A stretch of DNA of 64,000 nt from Pseudomonas lactis (GCF_001439845.1 NZ_JYLO01000007.1:1-64000), one strand, 5' to 3'; positions 35,927 through 44,505 are shown, counted from the first letter of the stretch. Notes: generated by a model not told the origin, from the letters alone. Program-made: numbers and translations.

Positions 35927-36941
35927 CGGTCGACATTTGCTGCAACCGCGCCCGGTATTCGCCGGGCGTGGCATCGAACCAGCGGCGAAAGGCGCGGAAA
36001 AAGTTACTCGGGTCGGCAAACCCCAGCAGGTAGGCGATTTCCAGCAGGGTCATGTTGGGTTGTGCCAGGTACTGCTCGGCCAGTTCGCGCCGGGTGTCAT
36101 CGAGCAAGGCCTGGAAGCTGGTGCCCTCCTCCTGTAGCCGCCGCTGCAAGGTGCGCTGGGACAGGTGCAACGTCTGGGCCACCGCTTCGCGCTTGGGTTC
36201 GCCCTGGGGCAGCAGGCGGCACAGCACCTGACGCGCCTTGTGGGTCACGCGGCTTTCGGAAAAACGCGCCAGGTATTCTCCGGCAAAGCGATCATGCAAC
36301 AGCGCCATGGCTTCATTGGCTGTGGGCAGCGGCGCCTCCATGTCGGCCTGCTCGAAAATCAACGCGTCATAGGGTGCATTGAATTGCAAAGGCGCGTGGA
36401 AGGCGTGTTGGTAGGGCGCCAAGTCCGCCGGCTGGTCGCCTTGCAGCAGCACTTTGCGCGGTTGCAGGGTGCGCCCGGTAAGCCAGCCGCACAGGGCCAG
36501 AGCGCTGGCCAGCGAGGCCTCGGCGCTTTGACGGGTGGGCGGCAGATGATCGCCATGCACCGTCAGAATCAACGCATAGCCTTCGGGTAAAAGTCGGAAA
36601 CTCAAGTCAGCGCTTTCGGCGATGATGCGCTGGTAGCGCACCAAGCGCATAAAGCCTTCGGCCAGGGTGTTGCTGGACATCAACGCATAACCGGCAACAT
36701 GAAACGAGGCAGGCCGTACCACCTTGCCCATGTTCAGGCCAATCGCCGGGTTGCCCGACACCTCCACCGCACGCTGCCACAGGCGGGTCATGGCGTCTTG
36801 CGGGAAGCGCGCATCGGGGTCAGTGAGGGACGCATAATCCAGGCCCAACTGCTTGAACAAGGCCCTGCAATCCAGGCCATCCATTTCCAGCGCCTTGACG
36901 ATGCCCATCGCCCAGCTTGCAGAAGTTGTTCGTTCGCTCAT
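35883..36941 (-). CDS. AraC-family transcriptional regulator (OruR-like)
   Basis: A 352-residue regulator of the group with an N-terminal Arabinose_bd-type (PF12625) domain (about 20-210) and a C-terminal AraC DNA-binding domain (about 240-335). Both helix-turn-helix motifs are visible: VAQTLHLSQRTLQRRLQEEG and LLEIAYLLGFADPSNFFRAFRRW. The family includes OruR (ornithine utilisation) and other catabolic activators. No catabolic genes are divergent from it, so the target is unknown. Its last 15 codons overlap the trkH 3' end on the opposite strand. Confidence 0.88.
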   Translation of the reverse strand: MSERTTSASWAMGIVKALEMDGLDCRALFKQLGLDYASLTDPDARFPQDAMTRLWQRAVEVSGNPAIGLNMGKVVRPASFHVAGYALMSSNTLAEGFMRLVRYQRIIAESADLSFRLLPEGYALILTVHGDHLPPTRQSAEASLASALALCGWLTGRTLQPRKVLLQGDQPADLAPYQHAFHAPLQFNAPYDALIFEQADMEAPLPTANEAMALLHDRFAGEYLARFSESRVTHKARQVLCRLLPQGEPKREAVAQTLHLSQRTLQRRLQEEGTSFQALLDDTRRELAEQYLAQPNMTLLEIAYLLGFADPSNFFRAFRRWFDATPGEYRARLQQMSTVSDARTPECTTQTR

Positions 36942-37101
36942 GGCGTCTTCTTATTGAAAGCAGGCTCAAACGGCAGCCAGGAAGCCAAGGATACTAAAGT
37001 GGCATCTATTGTCACTGGCTGTTAGCACTGTTCACTCTAGACTCAAATAAGCTCCCCGCCGCGCACCCGTTGGCGGCACAACAACCAGAGGGCCGGTCAC
37101 C

Positions 37102-37413
37102 GTGGAAAACATCAAGAAATTCAACAGTTTTGCCGAGTTCTACCCGTACTATCTGGCCGAGCATGGCAACAGCACCTGTCGACGCCTGCACTTTATCGGC
37201 ACCACCCTGGTGATCGGCATTCTCGCGTATGCCATCGGCAGAGGCTCATTGGTCCTGCTGCTGGCCTTGCCGCTCGCGGGCTACAGCTTTGCCTGGATAG
37301 GCCACTTCTTCTTCGAAAAGAACCGCCCCGCCACCTTTCAGCACCCGTTTTACAGCTTGCTGGGCGACTTTGTGATGTACCGCGACATGATCCTCGGCAA
37401 GGTGCCGTTCTAA
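37102..37413 (+). CDS. DUF962 / Mpo1-like membrane protein
   Basis: A 103-residue protein with GTG start and a GAGGG-type Shine-Dalgarno (AGAGGGCC). The family signature is clear: FYPYYLAEHGNSTCRRLHFIGT at the N-terminus, two hydrophobic segments (about 32-60), and HFFFEKNRPATFQHPFYSLLGDFVMY. The yeast relative Mpo1 is an Fe-dependent 2-hydroxy fatty acid dioxygenase, and the His residues of both motifs are kept. Activity in bacteria is inferred only. Single gene, followed by a REPIN. Confidence 0.88.
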   Translation: MENIKKFNSFAEFYPYYLAEHGNSTCRRLHFIGTTLVIGILAYAIGRGSLVLLLALPLAGYSFAWIGHFFFEKNRPATFQHPFYSLLGDFVMYRDMILGKVPF

Positions 37414-37424
37414 GACTTGCCCCT

Positions 37425-37524
37425 TGTAGGAGCGAGCTCGCTCGCGAAGCACCTACAGACACCGCTGGCTACCTGACGCACCGAGTTATCGTTGACGCTT
37501 TTCGCGAGCAAGCTCGCTCCTACA
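37425..37524. repeat. REPIN, GTAGGAGCGAGCTCGCTCGCGA family
   Basis: Inverted pair of the second family, with one arm changed to GAGCTCGCTCG. Confidence 0.9.
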
Positions 37525-37662
37525 GTCTTTTAGGAGAAAAATGGGCGAGACAGTCGAGATAAAAGTCTTTTTGTCATTTACGGTGCTGTATCCTGCCAAG
37601 GCTTTTTGAGAGCGCGGAATCACCTGCGATTGAAAAAACAGACCTTGCGAGGAGCGACCACG

Positions 37663-37791
37663 ATGCACGAGATACCTAATCTCCCCTTCCCAAGCCTGCA
37701 CCCAACTGAGCAGCCAACACCGCAGCAGGCCAGCGACAAGCAGCCTGAGGCCAAAGAAGCAAAACCAGTCGAGCGCGAAAGCCGGGACTGA
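37663..37791 (+). CDS. Small hydrophilic protein, 42 residues
   Basis: The ATG at 37663 has a strong GAGGAG 10-11 bases upstream. The product starts MHEIPNLPFPSLHP and continues as a Pro/Gln/Glu/Lys-rich, probably disordered tail. No domain is recognised. It is followed by an inverted repeat at 37807-37838 (TGTGGAAAGCGC / GCGCTTTCCACA) and then another small gene. The good ribosome site supports a real gene. Confidence 0.55.
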   Translation: MHEIPNLPFPSLHPTEQPTPQQASDKQPEAKEAKPVERESRD

Positions 37792-37806
37792 CGCCGTACC
37801 AGACCG

Positions 37807-37838
37807 TGTGGAAAGCGCGCCTTTGAGCGCTTTCCACA
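37807..37838. repeat. Inverted repeat between two small genes
   Basis: The 12-base arms TGTGGAAAGCGC and GCGCTTTCCACA flank an 8-base loop with no T run. It may be an mRNA processing or stability element or an inefficient terminator. Confidence 0.6.
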
Positions 37839-37865
37839 CTGCCTGAATCATCCGAGACCTTCACT

Positions 37866-38048
37866 ATGACCACTTCCCCTTCCGACACGCCGGACGCCGC
37901 TGTACTCGACGCTGCCTTGCAAATGGTCGAAGTCTGGAACCGCCTCAGTGCCGACAAGCAAGCGGCACTGCTCAAGCGCTTCGGCACCCAGGAAAACGCC
38001 CTGGCGGCCCTGGTGACCACCCAATTGCTGGCCCCCGCCCACGCTTGA
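37866..38048 (+). CDS. Small hypothetical protein, 60 residues
   Basis: A 60-residue helical protein (AALQMVEVWNRLSADKQAALLKRFGTQENALAALVTTQL) with an N-terminal Ser/Thr/Asp-rich start. The helix pattern resembles small helical partner proteins, but I do not recognise a family. It is 103 bases before the MFS gene on the same strand. GC and codon use match the core genes, and no overlapping gene competes with it. Confidence 0.6.
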   Translation: MTTSPSDTPDAAVLDAALQMVEVWNRLSADKQAALLKRFGTQENALAALVTTQLLAPAHA

Positions 38049-38151
38049 TCGGCTTTAGATCTGACGTTTTACATTTTTGCCGCCCTGCCCGGCCTGCGCG
38101 CCGGTATCATTAGCAGCCTATCTTTACCTGCTGCGACAGTGGATCTCTCCC

Positions 38152-39348
38152 ATGCCAGATACCCAGCGCCCTATGGCGGTCACGCTGCAAGTCGTTTCCA
38201 TCGTGCTGTTTACCTTTATCGGCTACCTGAATATCGGCATCCCCCTGGCCGTATTGCCCGGTTATGTGCATAGCCAACTGGGCTATGGCGCCGTTATCGC
38301 CGGGCTGGTAATCAGCGTGCAATACCTGGCTACCCTGCTGAGCCGCCCCTATGCCGGCAAGATCATCGACAACCTGGGCAGCAAGCGCGCCGTGCTGATC
38401 GGCCTGGTGGGCTGCGGTTTGAGCGGCGTATTCATGTTGCTGGCGGCGTGGTTCTCCAGCCTGCCGGCCTTCAGCCTCGGTTGCCTGCTGATCGGTCGAC
38501 TGGTGTTGGGCAGCGCCGAAAGCCTGGTGGGTTCGGGCGCGATTGGCTGGGGCATTGGCCGTGTCGGCGCCGCGAACACGGCCAAGGTTATTTCCTGGAA
38601 CGGCATCGCCAGCTACGGCGCGCTGGCGGTCGGCGCGCCGTTGGGGGTGCTGCTGGTCAGCCAGTTGGGGCTGTGGAGCATGGGCGTCAGCATCATTCTG
38701 TTGGCCGTACTGGGTGTGGTGTTGGCCTGGAAAAAACAAGCCGCGCCGATTGTGCCCGGCATCCGTTTGCCGTTCATGAATGTACTGGGCCGCGTGCTCC
38801 CCCATGGTTGCGCGCTGGCATTGGGCTCTATCGGCTTTGGCACCATCGCCACCTTTATCACGTTGTATTACAGCACCCAGCACTGGGATAACGCGGTGTG
38901 GGCCTTGAGCCTGTTCGGTGCCAGCTTTATCGGCGCGCGCTTGCTGTTTGGTAATTTGATCAACCGCATTGGCGGGTTTCGCGTCGCCATCGCTTGCCTG
39001 TCGGTGGAAGTGCTGGGCCTGCTGTTGCTGTGGCTGGCGCCGGATGCCCAGCTGGCGTTGGCGGGTGCGGCGTTGAGCGGCTTCGGCTTTTCCCTGGTGT
39101 TCCCGGCGTTGGGGGTAGAGGCGGTCAACCTGGTGCCGGCCTCCAGCCGTGGCTCGGCGGTGGGCGCCTATTCGCTGTTTATCGATTTGTCCCTGGGCAT
39201 CACCGGGCCACTGGCGGGCGCCGTGGCGGCAGGTTTTGGCTTTGCCTCGATCTTCCTGTTCGCCGCCCTCGCCGCTTTCGCCGGTTTGCTGCTGAGCGTC
39301 TACCTGTACCGGCAGGCGCCCAAGGCCCGCGAAACACGCGACGCCTAG
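38152..39348 (+). CDS. MFS transporter (YhhS/YfcJ-like)
   Basis: A 398-residue major facilitator with 12 predicted transmembrane segments. The loop 2-3 motif is visible as [21 protein letters not shown], and similar charge spacing follows TM8 ([19 protein letters not shown]). It resembles the YhhS/YfcJ group of probable drug or sugar exporters; the substrate is unknown. The ATG at 38152 fits the family N-terminus; the longer frame would add a Cys/Pro-rich stretch. Its stop overlaps the convergent arfB stop by 4 bases. Confidence 0.88.
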   Translation: MPDTQRPMAVTLQVVSIVLFTFIGYLNIGIPLAVLPGYVHSQLGYGAVIAGLVISVQYLATLLSRPYAGKIIDNLGSKRAVLIGLVGCGLSGVFMLLAAWFSSLPAFSLGCLLIGRLVLGSAESLVGSGAIGWGIGRVGAANTAKVISWNGIASYGALAVGAPLGVLLVSQLGLWSMGVSIILLAVLGVVLAWKKQAAPIVPGIRLPFMNVLGRVLPHGCALALGSIGFGTIATFITLYYSTQHWDNAVWALSLFGASFIGARLLFGNLINRIGGFRVAIACLSVEVLGLLLLWLAPDAQLALAGAALSGFGFSLVFPALGVEAVNLVPASSRGSAVGAYSLFIDLSLGITGPLAGAVAAGFGFASIFLFAALAAFAGLLLSVYLYRQAPKARETRDA

Positions 39349-39758
39349 AAGTCGACCTTGCCGCGCCCGGCCTTGATGCTGCCGCGCTTGGTCTTGGACT
39401 CCAGGCGGCGTTTCTTCGAGCCCAGGGTAGGCTTGGTCGGACGACGCTTTTTCTCGACCTTGGTGGCGCTCTGGATCAACTCCACCAGACGCTCCAGCGC
39501 ATCGGCGCGGTTCTGCTCCTGGGTGCGATATTGCTGGGCCTTGAGCACCAGCACGCCTTCGCTGGTGATGCGGCTGTCACGCAGCGCCAGCAGGCGCTCC
39601 TTGTAGAACTCTGGCAACGACGAGGCCGGAATATCAAACCGCAGGTGCACCGCACTCGACACTTTATTGACGTTCTGCCCACCGGCACCCTGGGCACGAA
39701 TGGCGGTCAGCTCGATCTCGGCATCGGGCAGCTGTACGTTGTTGGAAATCACCAGCAT
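39345..39758 (-). CDS. arfB: Alternative ribosome-rescue factor ArfB (YaeJ)
   Basis: A 137-residue peptidyl-tRNA hydrolase that frees ribosomes stalled without a stop codon. The catalytic GGQ is at residues 26-28 ([17 protein letters not shown]). The lysine/arginine-rich C-terminal tail that enters the mRNA channel ([20 protein letters not shown]) is present, which separates ArfB from class I release factors. Length is normal for the family. Confidence 0.94.
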   Translation of the reverse strand: MLVISNNVQLPDAEIELTAIRAQGAGGQNVNKVSSAVHLRFDIPASSLPEFYKERLLALRDSRITSEGVLVLKAQQYRTQEQNRADALERLVELIQSATKVEKKRRPTKPTLGSKKRRLESKTKRGSIKAGRGKVDF

Positions 39759-39823
39759 GTAACACGGTCCTCCGGAAGAAGCCCTAGGATACGCGAATGC
39801 ACCTTGGCCATCCCCTCAAACAA

Positions 39824-39846
39824 CAAACCCGGCACAAGGCCGGGTC
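39824..39846 (-). terminator. Terminator after aroP
   Basis: On the minus strand the stem ACCCGGC/GCCGGGT is followed by TTGTTGTTTG, 20 bases after the aroP stop. Confidence 0.7.
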
Positions 39847-39865
39847 TGCTTAACAACATTGACGC

Positions 39866-41284
39866 TTACTTCACCGCGGGGACCGCCATATCCATGGACT
39901 GCTGCGCCCGCTTGTTCTTGACCCAGTAACAAACGCCCATGAACGCCACCCACACCGGGATCGCGTACACCGAGCGGTCAATGCCCGGAATCATCAACAT
40001 GGTGCCCAAAATAAACACCACAAACGCTACACAGATGATGTTGCCATACGGGTACCACAGCGCCTTGAACAGCGGCACCTGGCCGGTGCGGTTCATGTGC
40101 TGGCGGAACTTGAAGTGGGAGAAGCTGATCATCGCCCAGTTGATCACCAACGTGGCCACCACCAGCGACATCAACAGTTCCAGCGCGTCATGGGGCATCA
40201 GGTAGTTCATCAGCACCGCCACCAGGGTGATCGCCGCCGAGGCCAGGATCGAACGCACCGGCACACCGCGCTTGTCGATCTTCGCCAGGGCCTTGGGCGC
40301 ATCGCCTTGCTCGGCCATGCCCAAGAGCATGCGGCTGTTGCAGTAGGTGCCGCTGTTGTACACCGACAGCGCGGCCGTCAGCACCACGAAGTTGAGAATA
40401 TGCGCGGCCGTGTTACTGCCCAGCATCGAGAACACCTGTACGAACGGGCTACCGCTATAGGCATCGCCGGAGGCGTTGAGGGTCGCCAGCAGGCTGTCCC
40501 ACGGGGTGAGCGACAGCAGTACCACCAGGGCACCGATGTAGAAAATCAGGATGCGATAGATCACCTGATTGATCGCCTTGGGGATCACGGTACGTGGCTG
40601 GTCGGCTTCGGCAGCGGTAAAGCCGAGCATTTCCAGACCGCCGAAGGAGAACATGATGATCGCCATGGCCATCACCAAGCCGCCGACGCCATGAGGGAAG
40701 AAACCACCATGCTCCCACAGGTTGCTGACCGAGGCTTGCGGGCCGCCGCTGCCGCTGACCAGCAGGTAGCTGCCCAGGGCAATCATGCCGACGATCGCCA
40801 CCACCTTGATGATGGCGAACCAGAACTCGGCTTCACCGAAGACTTTGACGTTGGCCAGGTTGATCGCGTTGATCAGCACGAAGAACGCCGCCGCCGAGAC
40901 CCAGGTCGGAATCTCCGGCCACCAGTAGTGCACGTACTTGCCGACGGCCGTCAGTTCCGACATACCCACCAGAATGTACAGAATCCAGCAGTTCCAGCCC
41001 GACAGGAAGCCGGCGAAACCGCCCCAGTACTTGTGGGCAAAGTGGCTGAAGGAGCCGGCGACCGGCTCCTCGACAATCATTTCGCCAAGCTGGCGCATGA
41101 TCATGAAGGCGATAAAGCCGCAGATGGCATAGCCCAGGATCATCGACGGGCCGGCGGATTTGAGCACCCCGGCCGAGCCCAGGAACAGGCCGGTGCCGAT
41201 GGCGCCACCGAGGGCGATCAACTGGATATGCCGGTTTTTCAGGCCGCGTTTCAGCTCGCCTGAAGAAGAATGGGGTCCACTCAT
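39866..41284 (-). CDS. aroP: Aromatic amino acid permease AroP
   Basis: A 472-residue APC-superfamily transporter with 12 transmembrane segments. The N-terminus (LKRGLKNRHIQLIALGGAIG) and the consensus EEPVAGSFSHFAHKYWGGFAGF, NVKVFGEAEFWFAIIKV and IMFSFGGLEMLGFTAAEAD are close to E. coli AroP/PheP. It imports Phe, Tyr and Trp with protons. The ATG at 41284 matches the family start. A long upstream region contains two TGTAAC-type boxes in helical phase, suggesting control by a TyrR/PhhR-type protein. Confidence 0.9.
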   Translation of the reverse strand: MSGPHSSSGELKRGLKNRHIQLIALGGAIGTGLFLGSAGVLKSAGPSMILGYAICGFIAFMIMRQLGEMIVEEPVAGSFSHFAHKYWGGFAGFLSGWNCWILYILVGMSELTAVGKYVHYWWPEIPTWVSAAAFFVLINAINLANVKVFGEAEFWFAIIKVVAIVGMIALGSYLLVSGSGGPQASVSNLWEHGGFFPHGVGGLVMAMAIIMFSFGGLEMLGFTAAEADQPRTVIPKAINQVIYRILIFYIGALVVLLSLTPWDSLLATLNASGDAYSGSPFVQVFSMLGSNTAAHILNFVVLTAALSVYNSGTYCNSRMLLGMAEQGDAPKALAKIDKRGVPVRSILASAAITLVAVLMNYLMPHDALELLMSLVVATLVINWAMISFSHFKFRQHMNRTGQVPLFKALWYPYGNIICVAFVVFILGTMLMIPGIDRSVYAIPVWVAFMGVCYWVKNKRAQQSMDMAVPAVK

Positions 41285-41932
41285 GAAAAGGGTCTCACGC
41301 AAGGTTTGAAGAGTTGAATGCAGGTTGCTGCCTTGAATTACCGACTCAAGCAGCGCCGCTCAAACCCCAGCGCAGGCACCAGGAGTACAGCGTTTTTCTA
41401 ATGGTCATGCGTCACCTGTTTGTTTTTATCTGTGACGAAATCGAACCCGTCCGGCTCGTGGCCAGGCGGAGTGATCAGGGGGATCAAACCCTGAGGTCTT
41501 AGCCTTTTGCGTGGGTACGCAAGGGGGGGTCACAGTAAAACGCGGCGCATTGTACACCGCTCGACAGCTTCGGCACGCACCGGGAAAGTGCACAGGCAAA
41601 TCTGTCAGCTAATGCTTACATCAGCATGCCCCCCAGCAAAGCCAGGGCAGTTACGTAAATCTATCGTTACACCCCGGAAAATCTGCGTTACAGCCAGACT
41701 TTGGCAGCCTTCAACGGAATTCTGTCGGTAGGCAACGTCTGAAGAATCGCTTCAGCCAATTCACTGTTTTACCTGAATAAAAAAACTCGACAAAAAACAG
41801 AAGAAAAAATCCAAATGAAACCGTGTCAATAAATTTTTTGCATTTCGAAACACTCTCTTCTAGGTTCTTTGCACTTGCCCACGAAGCCCGTGGGTGAGCC
41901 GTTCTCAATCAACGTCCTCTAGGAGATACACC
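41285..41932. other. Long intergenic region between aroP and the peptide gene
   Basis: No protein gene is supported in these 648 bases. It holds a stem TTGCGT-GGGT-ACGCAA (41507-41522), tandem TGTAAC boxes (41654-41692), a very AT-rich stretch (about 41770-41850) likely to be the promoter of the peptide gene, and a CCCACG/CGTGGG hairpin (41878-41894) in its leader. An unannotated small RNA cannot be excluded. Confidence 0.5.
41654..41692 (-). promoter_or_regulatory. Tandem TyrR/PhhR-like boxes upstream of aroP
   Basis: Read on the minus strand, TGTAACGCAGATTTTCCG (41675-41692) and TGTAACGATAGATTTACG (41654-41671) start exactly 21 bases apart, two helical turns. The second fits TGTAAA-N6-TTTACA with two mismatches. 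They lie about 370-400 bases before the aroP start. Confidence 0.45.
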
Positions 41933-42070
41933 ATGCAAGCACTGGAAAACGACCTGGAAACCGAACTGCAACTCGACGATTGGTTTGAAGCGCCGACCCA
42001 TGAGGCCGCCGTTGAAATGATGCAAGCCGATGCCGTTGTGCCTTTTGGCACTGCGATGTGGCCTTTCTAA
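41933..42070 (+). CDS. Small peptide, 45 residues, candidate precursor of a modified peptide
   Basis: A clear small gene with GGAG 7-8 bases before the ATG. Residues 1-34 are acidic and helical with a conserved-looking block LQLDDWFEAPTHE; the last residues are uncharged and hydrophobic, ending VVPFGTAMWPF, with Trp, Pro and Phe at the end and no Cys. This leader-plus-core look resembles ribosomally made and modified peptide precursors. It is followed, after a strong stem-loop, by an M29-peptidase-like gene with its own Shine-Dalgarno. I do not recognise the peptide family. It might instead be a small structural or regulatory protein. Confidence 0.72.
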   Translation: MQALENDLETELQLDDWFEAPTHEAAVEMMQADAVVPFGTAMWPF

Positions 42071-42086
42071 TACCCGGCAGGCATCC

Positions 42087-42112
42087 GGCAGGCGCTGTGC
42101 ACGGCGCCTGCC
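42087..42112 (+). promoter_or_regulatory. Stem-loop between peptide gene and M29-like gene
   Basis: The arms GGCAGGCGC and GCGCCTGCC are perfect, with an 8-base loop and no following T run. It begins 16 bases after the peptide stop. Such a hairpin can set the ratio of peptide to enzyme by partial termination or by protecting the upstream message. Confidence 0.65.
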
Positions 42113-42143
42113 CCCTTACCCAAGGCACAGAAGGACACCCGTC

Positions 42144-43103
42144 ATGGACAAGGCCCGCGCCGTCGAACACTTTCTCTACTACCTTGCGCACCATCCGGCC
42201 CTCAACGGCCTGAACCGCCCTACCGTGTTGCTGGGCCATACCGCGCGCTATGACGCCATCGCCCAGGCGATAACCCAAGGCAGCGCCGCCCGCTTCAACT
42301 TCCAACTGCAACGCCTGGACCTGGCGCCCAGCGACACCCTGGCCCAGGCCATTCAAAGCTGCGACCTGTACCTGTTTCTCTACGATTCCTCCACGCTGCC
42401 CAACCCACGCGCCGAAGGCCCTGACTTTATCCGCGCCCTGCAAGGCGTGATGGCCGAGCACTGGAAGAAATCCCTGCTGTTCAAGGATTACGGCGACTAT
42501 TTCTACGACACCTTCAGCGTCGAGCCCCAACGCATCGCCGACCTCAACGCCACGTTGATCCGGCGCATGGCCCAGGCCAACGTGCTGAGCTTTACCGACA
42601 AACACGGTTCGCGCCTGGAAGCGCCGATGAGCAGCATCAAGAAGTGGACCAATATCAACGGCGTCGGCAACCACGACCTGGCGCCCGGCGAAATCGCCAC
42701 CCACAGCGAAGCCATCAACGGCCAGGTGCGGTTTGTCGGCACCTTCCTCAGTACTATCCCCTTTGCACGCAAATACGGCGTGCTGCAATCACCGCTGGAG
42801 TTATGGATCGAAAACTCCACCGTTTGCAGCGTGGCCAGTGATGTGCCGGGGCTGGCGGATGATTTCAACAAGTACCTGAATGCCAACCCGTCCAACCGTC
42901 GTGTGGAGGAGTTGGGGATTGGTACCAATGAAGGGGTCAAGGACCTGTATGCGCGCAATGCCGGGTTTGAAGAGCGCCATTGCGGGTTGCACCTGGGCTT
43001 GGGTGGCGGGCAGAAAGGCAGTCATCACCTGGACCTGATCTTTGCCAGTGGGGTGCTGGCGCTGGATGACAAGCCGGTGTTTGATGGCGCCTTTGCCTTT
43101 TAA
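42144..43103 (+). CDS. M29 aminopeptidase-like metalloprotein
   Basis: A 319-residue protein whose C-terminal half (about 150-315) follows the aminopeptidase T (M29) pattern. Likely metal or active-site residues are E183 in APGEIATH, E256 in VEELGIGTN, H283 in LHLGLG and H295/D297 in SHHLD. The N-terminal half (about 1-145) is shorter than in true M29 enzymes (around 400 residues) and divergent, so the protein is a reduced relative. AGGA precedes the ATG at 42144. It follows the 45-residue peptide gene and probably acts on it or on its product. That role is inference. Confidence 0.75.
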   Translation: MDKARAVEHFLYYLAHHPALNGLNRPTVLLGHTARYDAIAQAITQGSAARFNFQLQRLDLAPSDTLAQAIQSCDLYLFLYDSSTLPNPRAEGPDFIRALQGVMAEHWKKSLLFKDYGDYFYDTFSVEPQRIADLNATLIRRMAQANVLSFTDKHGSRLEAPMSSIKKWTNINGVGNHDLAPGEIATHSEAINGQVRFVGTFLSTIPFARKYGVLQSPLELWIENSTVCSVASDVPGLADDFNKYLNANPSNRRVEELGIGTNEGVKDLYARNAGFEERHCGLHLGLGGGQKGSHHLDLIFASGVLALDDKPVFDGAFAF

Positions 43104-43130
43104 AAATCCGTCAGACGTATAGAGATCCCT

Positions 43131-43219
43131 GTGGGAGCCGGGCTTGCCCGCGATAGCGGTGGGTCAGTTAGCATAAAGGTGGCTGACCCACCGCTATCGC
43201 AGGCAAGCCAGCTCCCACA
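43131..43219. repeat. Hybrid REPIN with unlike arms
   Basis: The left arm is the GAGCCGGGCTTGCCCGCGA variant while the right arm is the TCGCAGGCAAGCCAGCTC type; the outer TGTGGGAGC/GCTCCCACA ends match. It looks like a product of recombination between variants. Confidence 0.88.
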
Positions 43220-43245
43220 GTTGATTGCATTTCAAAGGTAGATCG

Positions 43246-43279
43246 CAAAAAAAACGCCAACCCTAGGGTTGGCGTTTTT
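43246..43279. terminator. Bidirectional terminator between the M29-like gene and rluB
   Basis: The stem ACGCCAACCC/GGGTTGGCGT has A and T runs on either side, 18 bases after the rluB stop on the minus strand. It can serve both convergent transcripts. Confidence 0.9.
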
Positions 43280-43296
43280 GTGCAGCGCTTAACGCA

Positions 43297-44505
43297 TCAC
43301 TGCGGCTTCTTGCGACCAAAACCAGGGCGCTGGCCGGAACCGGCCGGGGCGCCACGGCGCTTGCCCGACGGCTCGTCCGCGACCAGTTTCGGGCCAGGGC
43401 GCTTGTTCGCCGCTGGCTTGGCTGGACGCTTGGTGCTGGCGTTGTCGGCCGGGCGATCCGATTCACCACGGTTGCTGCGACCACCCGCCGGCGCAGGACG
43501 CGGCGTACGTGGCGCACGCTCGCCTTCTTGACGCGATGGCGCGGTGGGGCGGCGCTCGCCTTCAATGTGCGGCTGACGCGAGATACGACCGCCGGTGGCC
43601 GGTGCATCCAGCGCAGGGCGCAGGGTGCGGGCAACACGTTCGGTACGTGGCACCGGGCGCGACGATTTACGCTGCATACGCTCAAGCTTGTCTTTGCTCT
43701 TGGCGTTCATCTGCGGCATGGCAACCGGCGTCAGGCCCACTTCGGCGCTGAGGATATCGACTTCGTACTGGCTCATTTCGCGCCAGCGGCCCATCGGCAG
43801 GTCGGAGTTCAGGAACACCGGGCCAAAACGCACGCGCTTGAGGCGGCTGACCACCAGGCCCTGGGACTCCCACAGGCGACGCACTTCACGGTTACGGCCT
43901 TCCATCACCACGCAGTGGTACCAGTGGTTGAAACCTTCGCCACCTGGCGCCTGCTTGATGTCGGTGAACTTGGCCGGGCCGTCTTCGAGCACCACGCCCG
44001 CCTTGAGGCGTTCGATCATCTCGTCATCGACTTCACCACGCACACGCACGGCGTATTCACGGTCCATCTCGTAGGACGGGTGCATCAGGCGGTTGGCCAA
44101 CTCACCGTCAGTGGTGAACATCAGCAAGCCGGTGGTGTTGATGTCCAGGCGGCCGATGTTGATCCAGCGACCTTCTTTAGGCTTGGGCATCTTGTCGAAC
44201 ACGGTCGGACGGCCTTCCGGGTCGTCACGGGTGCAGATCTCGCCGTCGGGCTTGTTGTACATGATCACGCGGCGCACCGATTCGGCGGCCTCTTCACGCT
44301 TGATGACCTTGCCATCAATGGTGATTGCATCGTGCAGGTCGACGCGCTGGCCGAGGGTGGCCTCGACGCCGTTGACCTTGATGCGCTTCTGGGTGATCCA
44401 GGCTTCGACGTCGCGGCGCGAGCCCACGCCGATACGCGCCAGCACCTTTTGCAGTTTTTCGCCTGCTGGGCCGATTTCCTGGTCTTTCTGGTCTTGGTCA
44501 TTCAT
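43297..44505 (-). CDS. rluB: 23S rRNA pseudouridine(2605) synthase RluB
   Basis: A 402-residue RsuA-family pseudouridine synthase. The N-terminal S4 RNA-binding domain (EKLQKVLARIGVGSRRDVEAWI, about 17-75) is followed by the catalytic domain with the Asp in GRLDINTTGLLMFTTDG. After about residue 265 comes a long basic Arg/Pro/Gly-rich tail ending GFGRKKPQ, typical of pseudomonad RluB. The ATG at 44505 has GGGAGG upstream and is preferred over 44538. Clustering with scpAB is common in Pseudomonas and other proteobacteria. Confidence 0.93.
   Translation of the reverse strand: MNDQDQKDQEIGPAGEKLQKVLARIGVGSRRDVEAWITQKRIKVNGVEATLGQRVDLHDAITIDGKVIKREEAAESVRRVIMYNKPDGEICTRDDPEGRPTVFDKMPKPKEGRWINIGRLDINTTGLLMFTTDGELANRLMHPSYEMDREYAVRVRGEVDDEMIERLKAGVVLEDGPAKFTDIKQAPGGEGFNHWYHCVVMEGRNREVRRLWESQGLVVSRLKRVRFGPVFLNSDLPMGRWREMSQYEVDILSAEVGLTPVAMPQMNAKSKDKLERMQRKSSRPVPRTERVARTLRPALDAPATGGRISRQPHIEGERRPTAPSRQEGERAPRTPRPAPAGGRSNRGESDRPADNASTKRPAKPAANKRPGPKLVADEPSGKRRGAPAGSGQRPGFGRKKPQ

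Noticed and set aside
37486..37851. 121-codon minus-strand frame over two small genes
   Set aside because: It begins in the small plus-strand gene, runs into a REPIN and lacks a ribosome site.
41285..41932. A further protein gene in the 648-base gap
   Set aside because: The short frames (for example 41314-41502 and 41507-41731) lack ribosome sites and protein-like composition.
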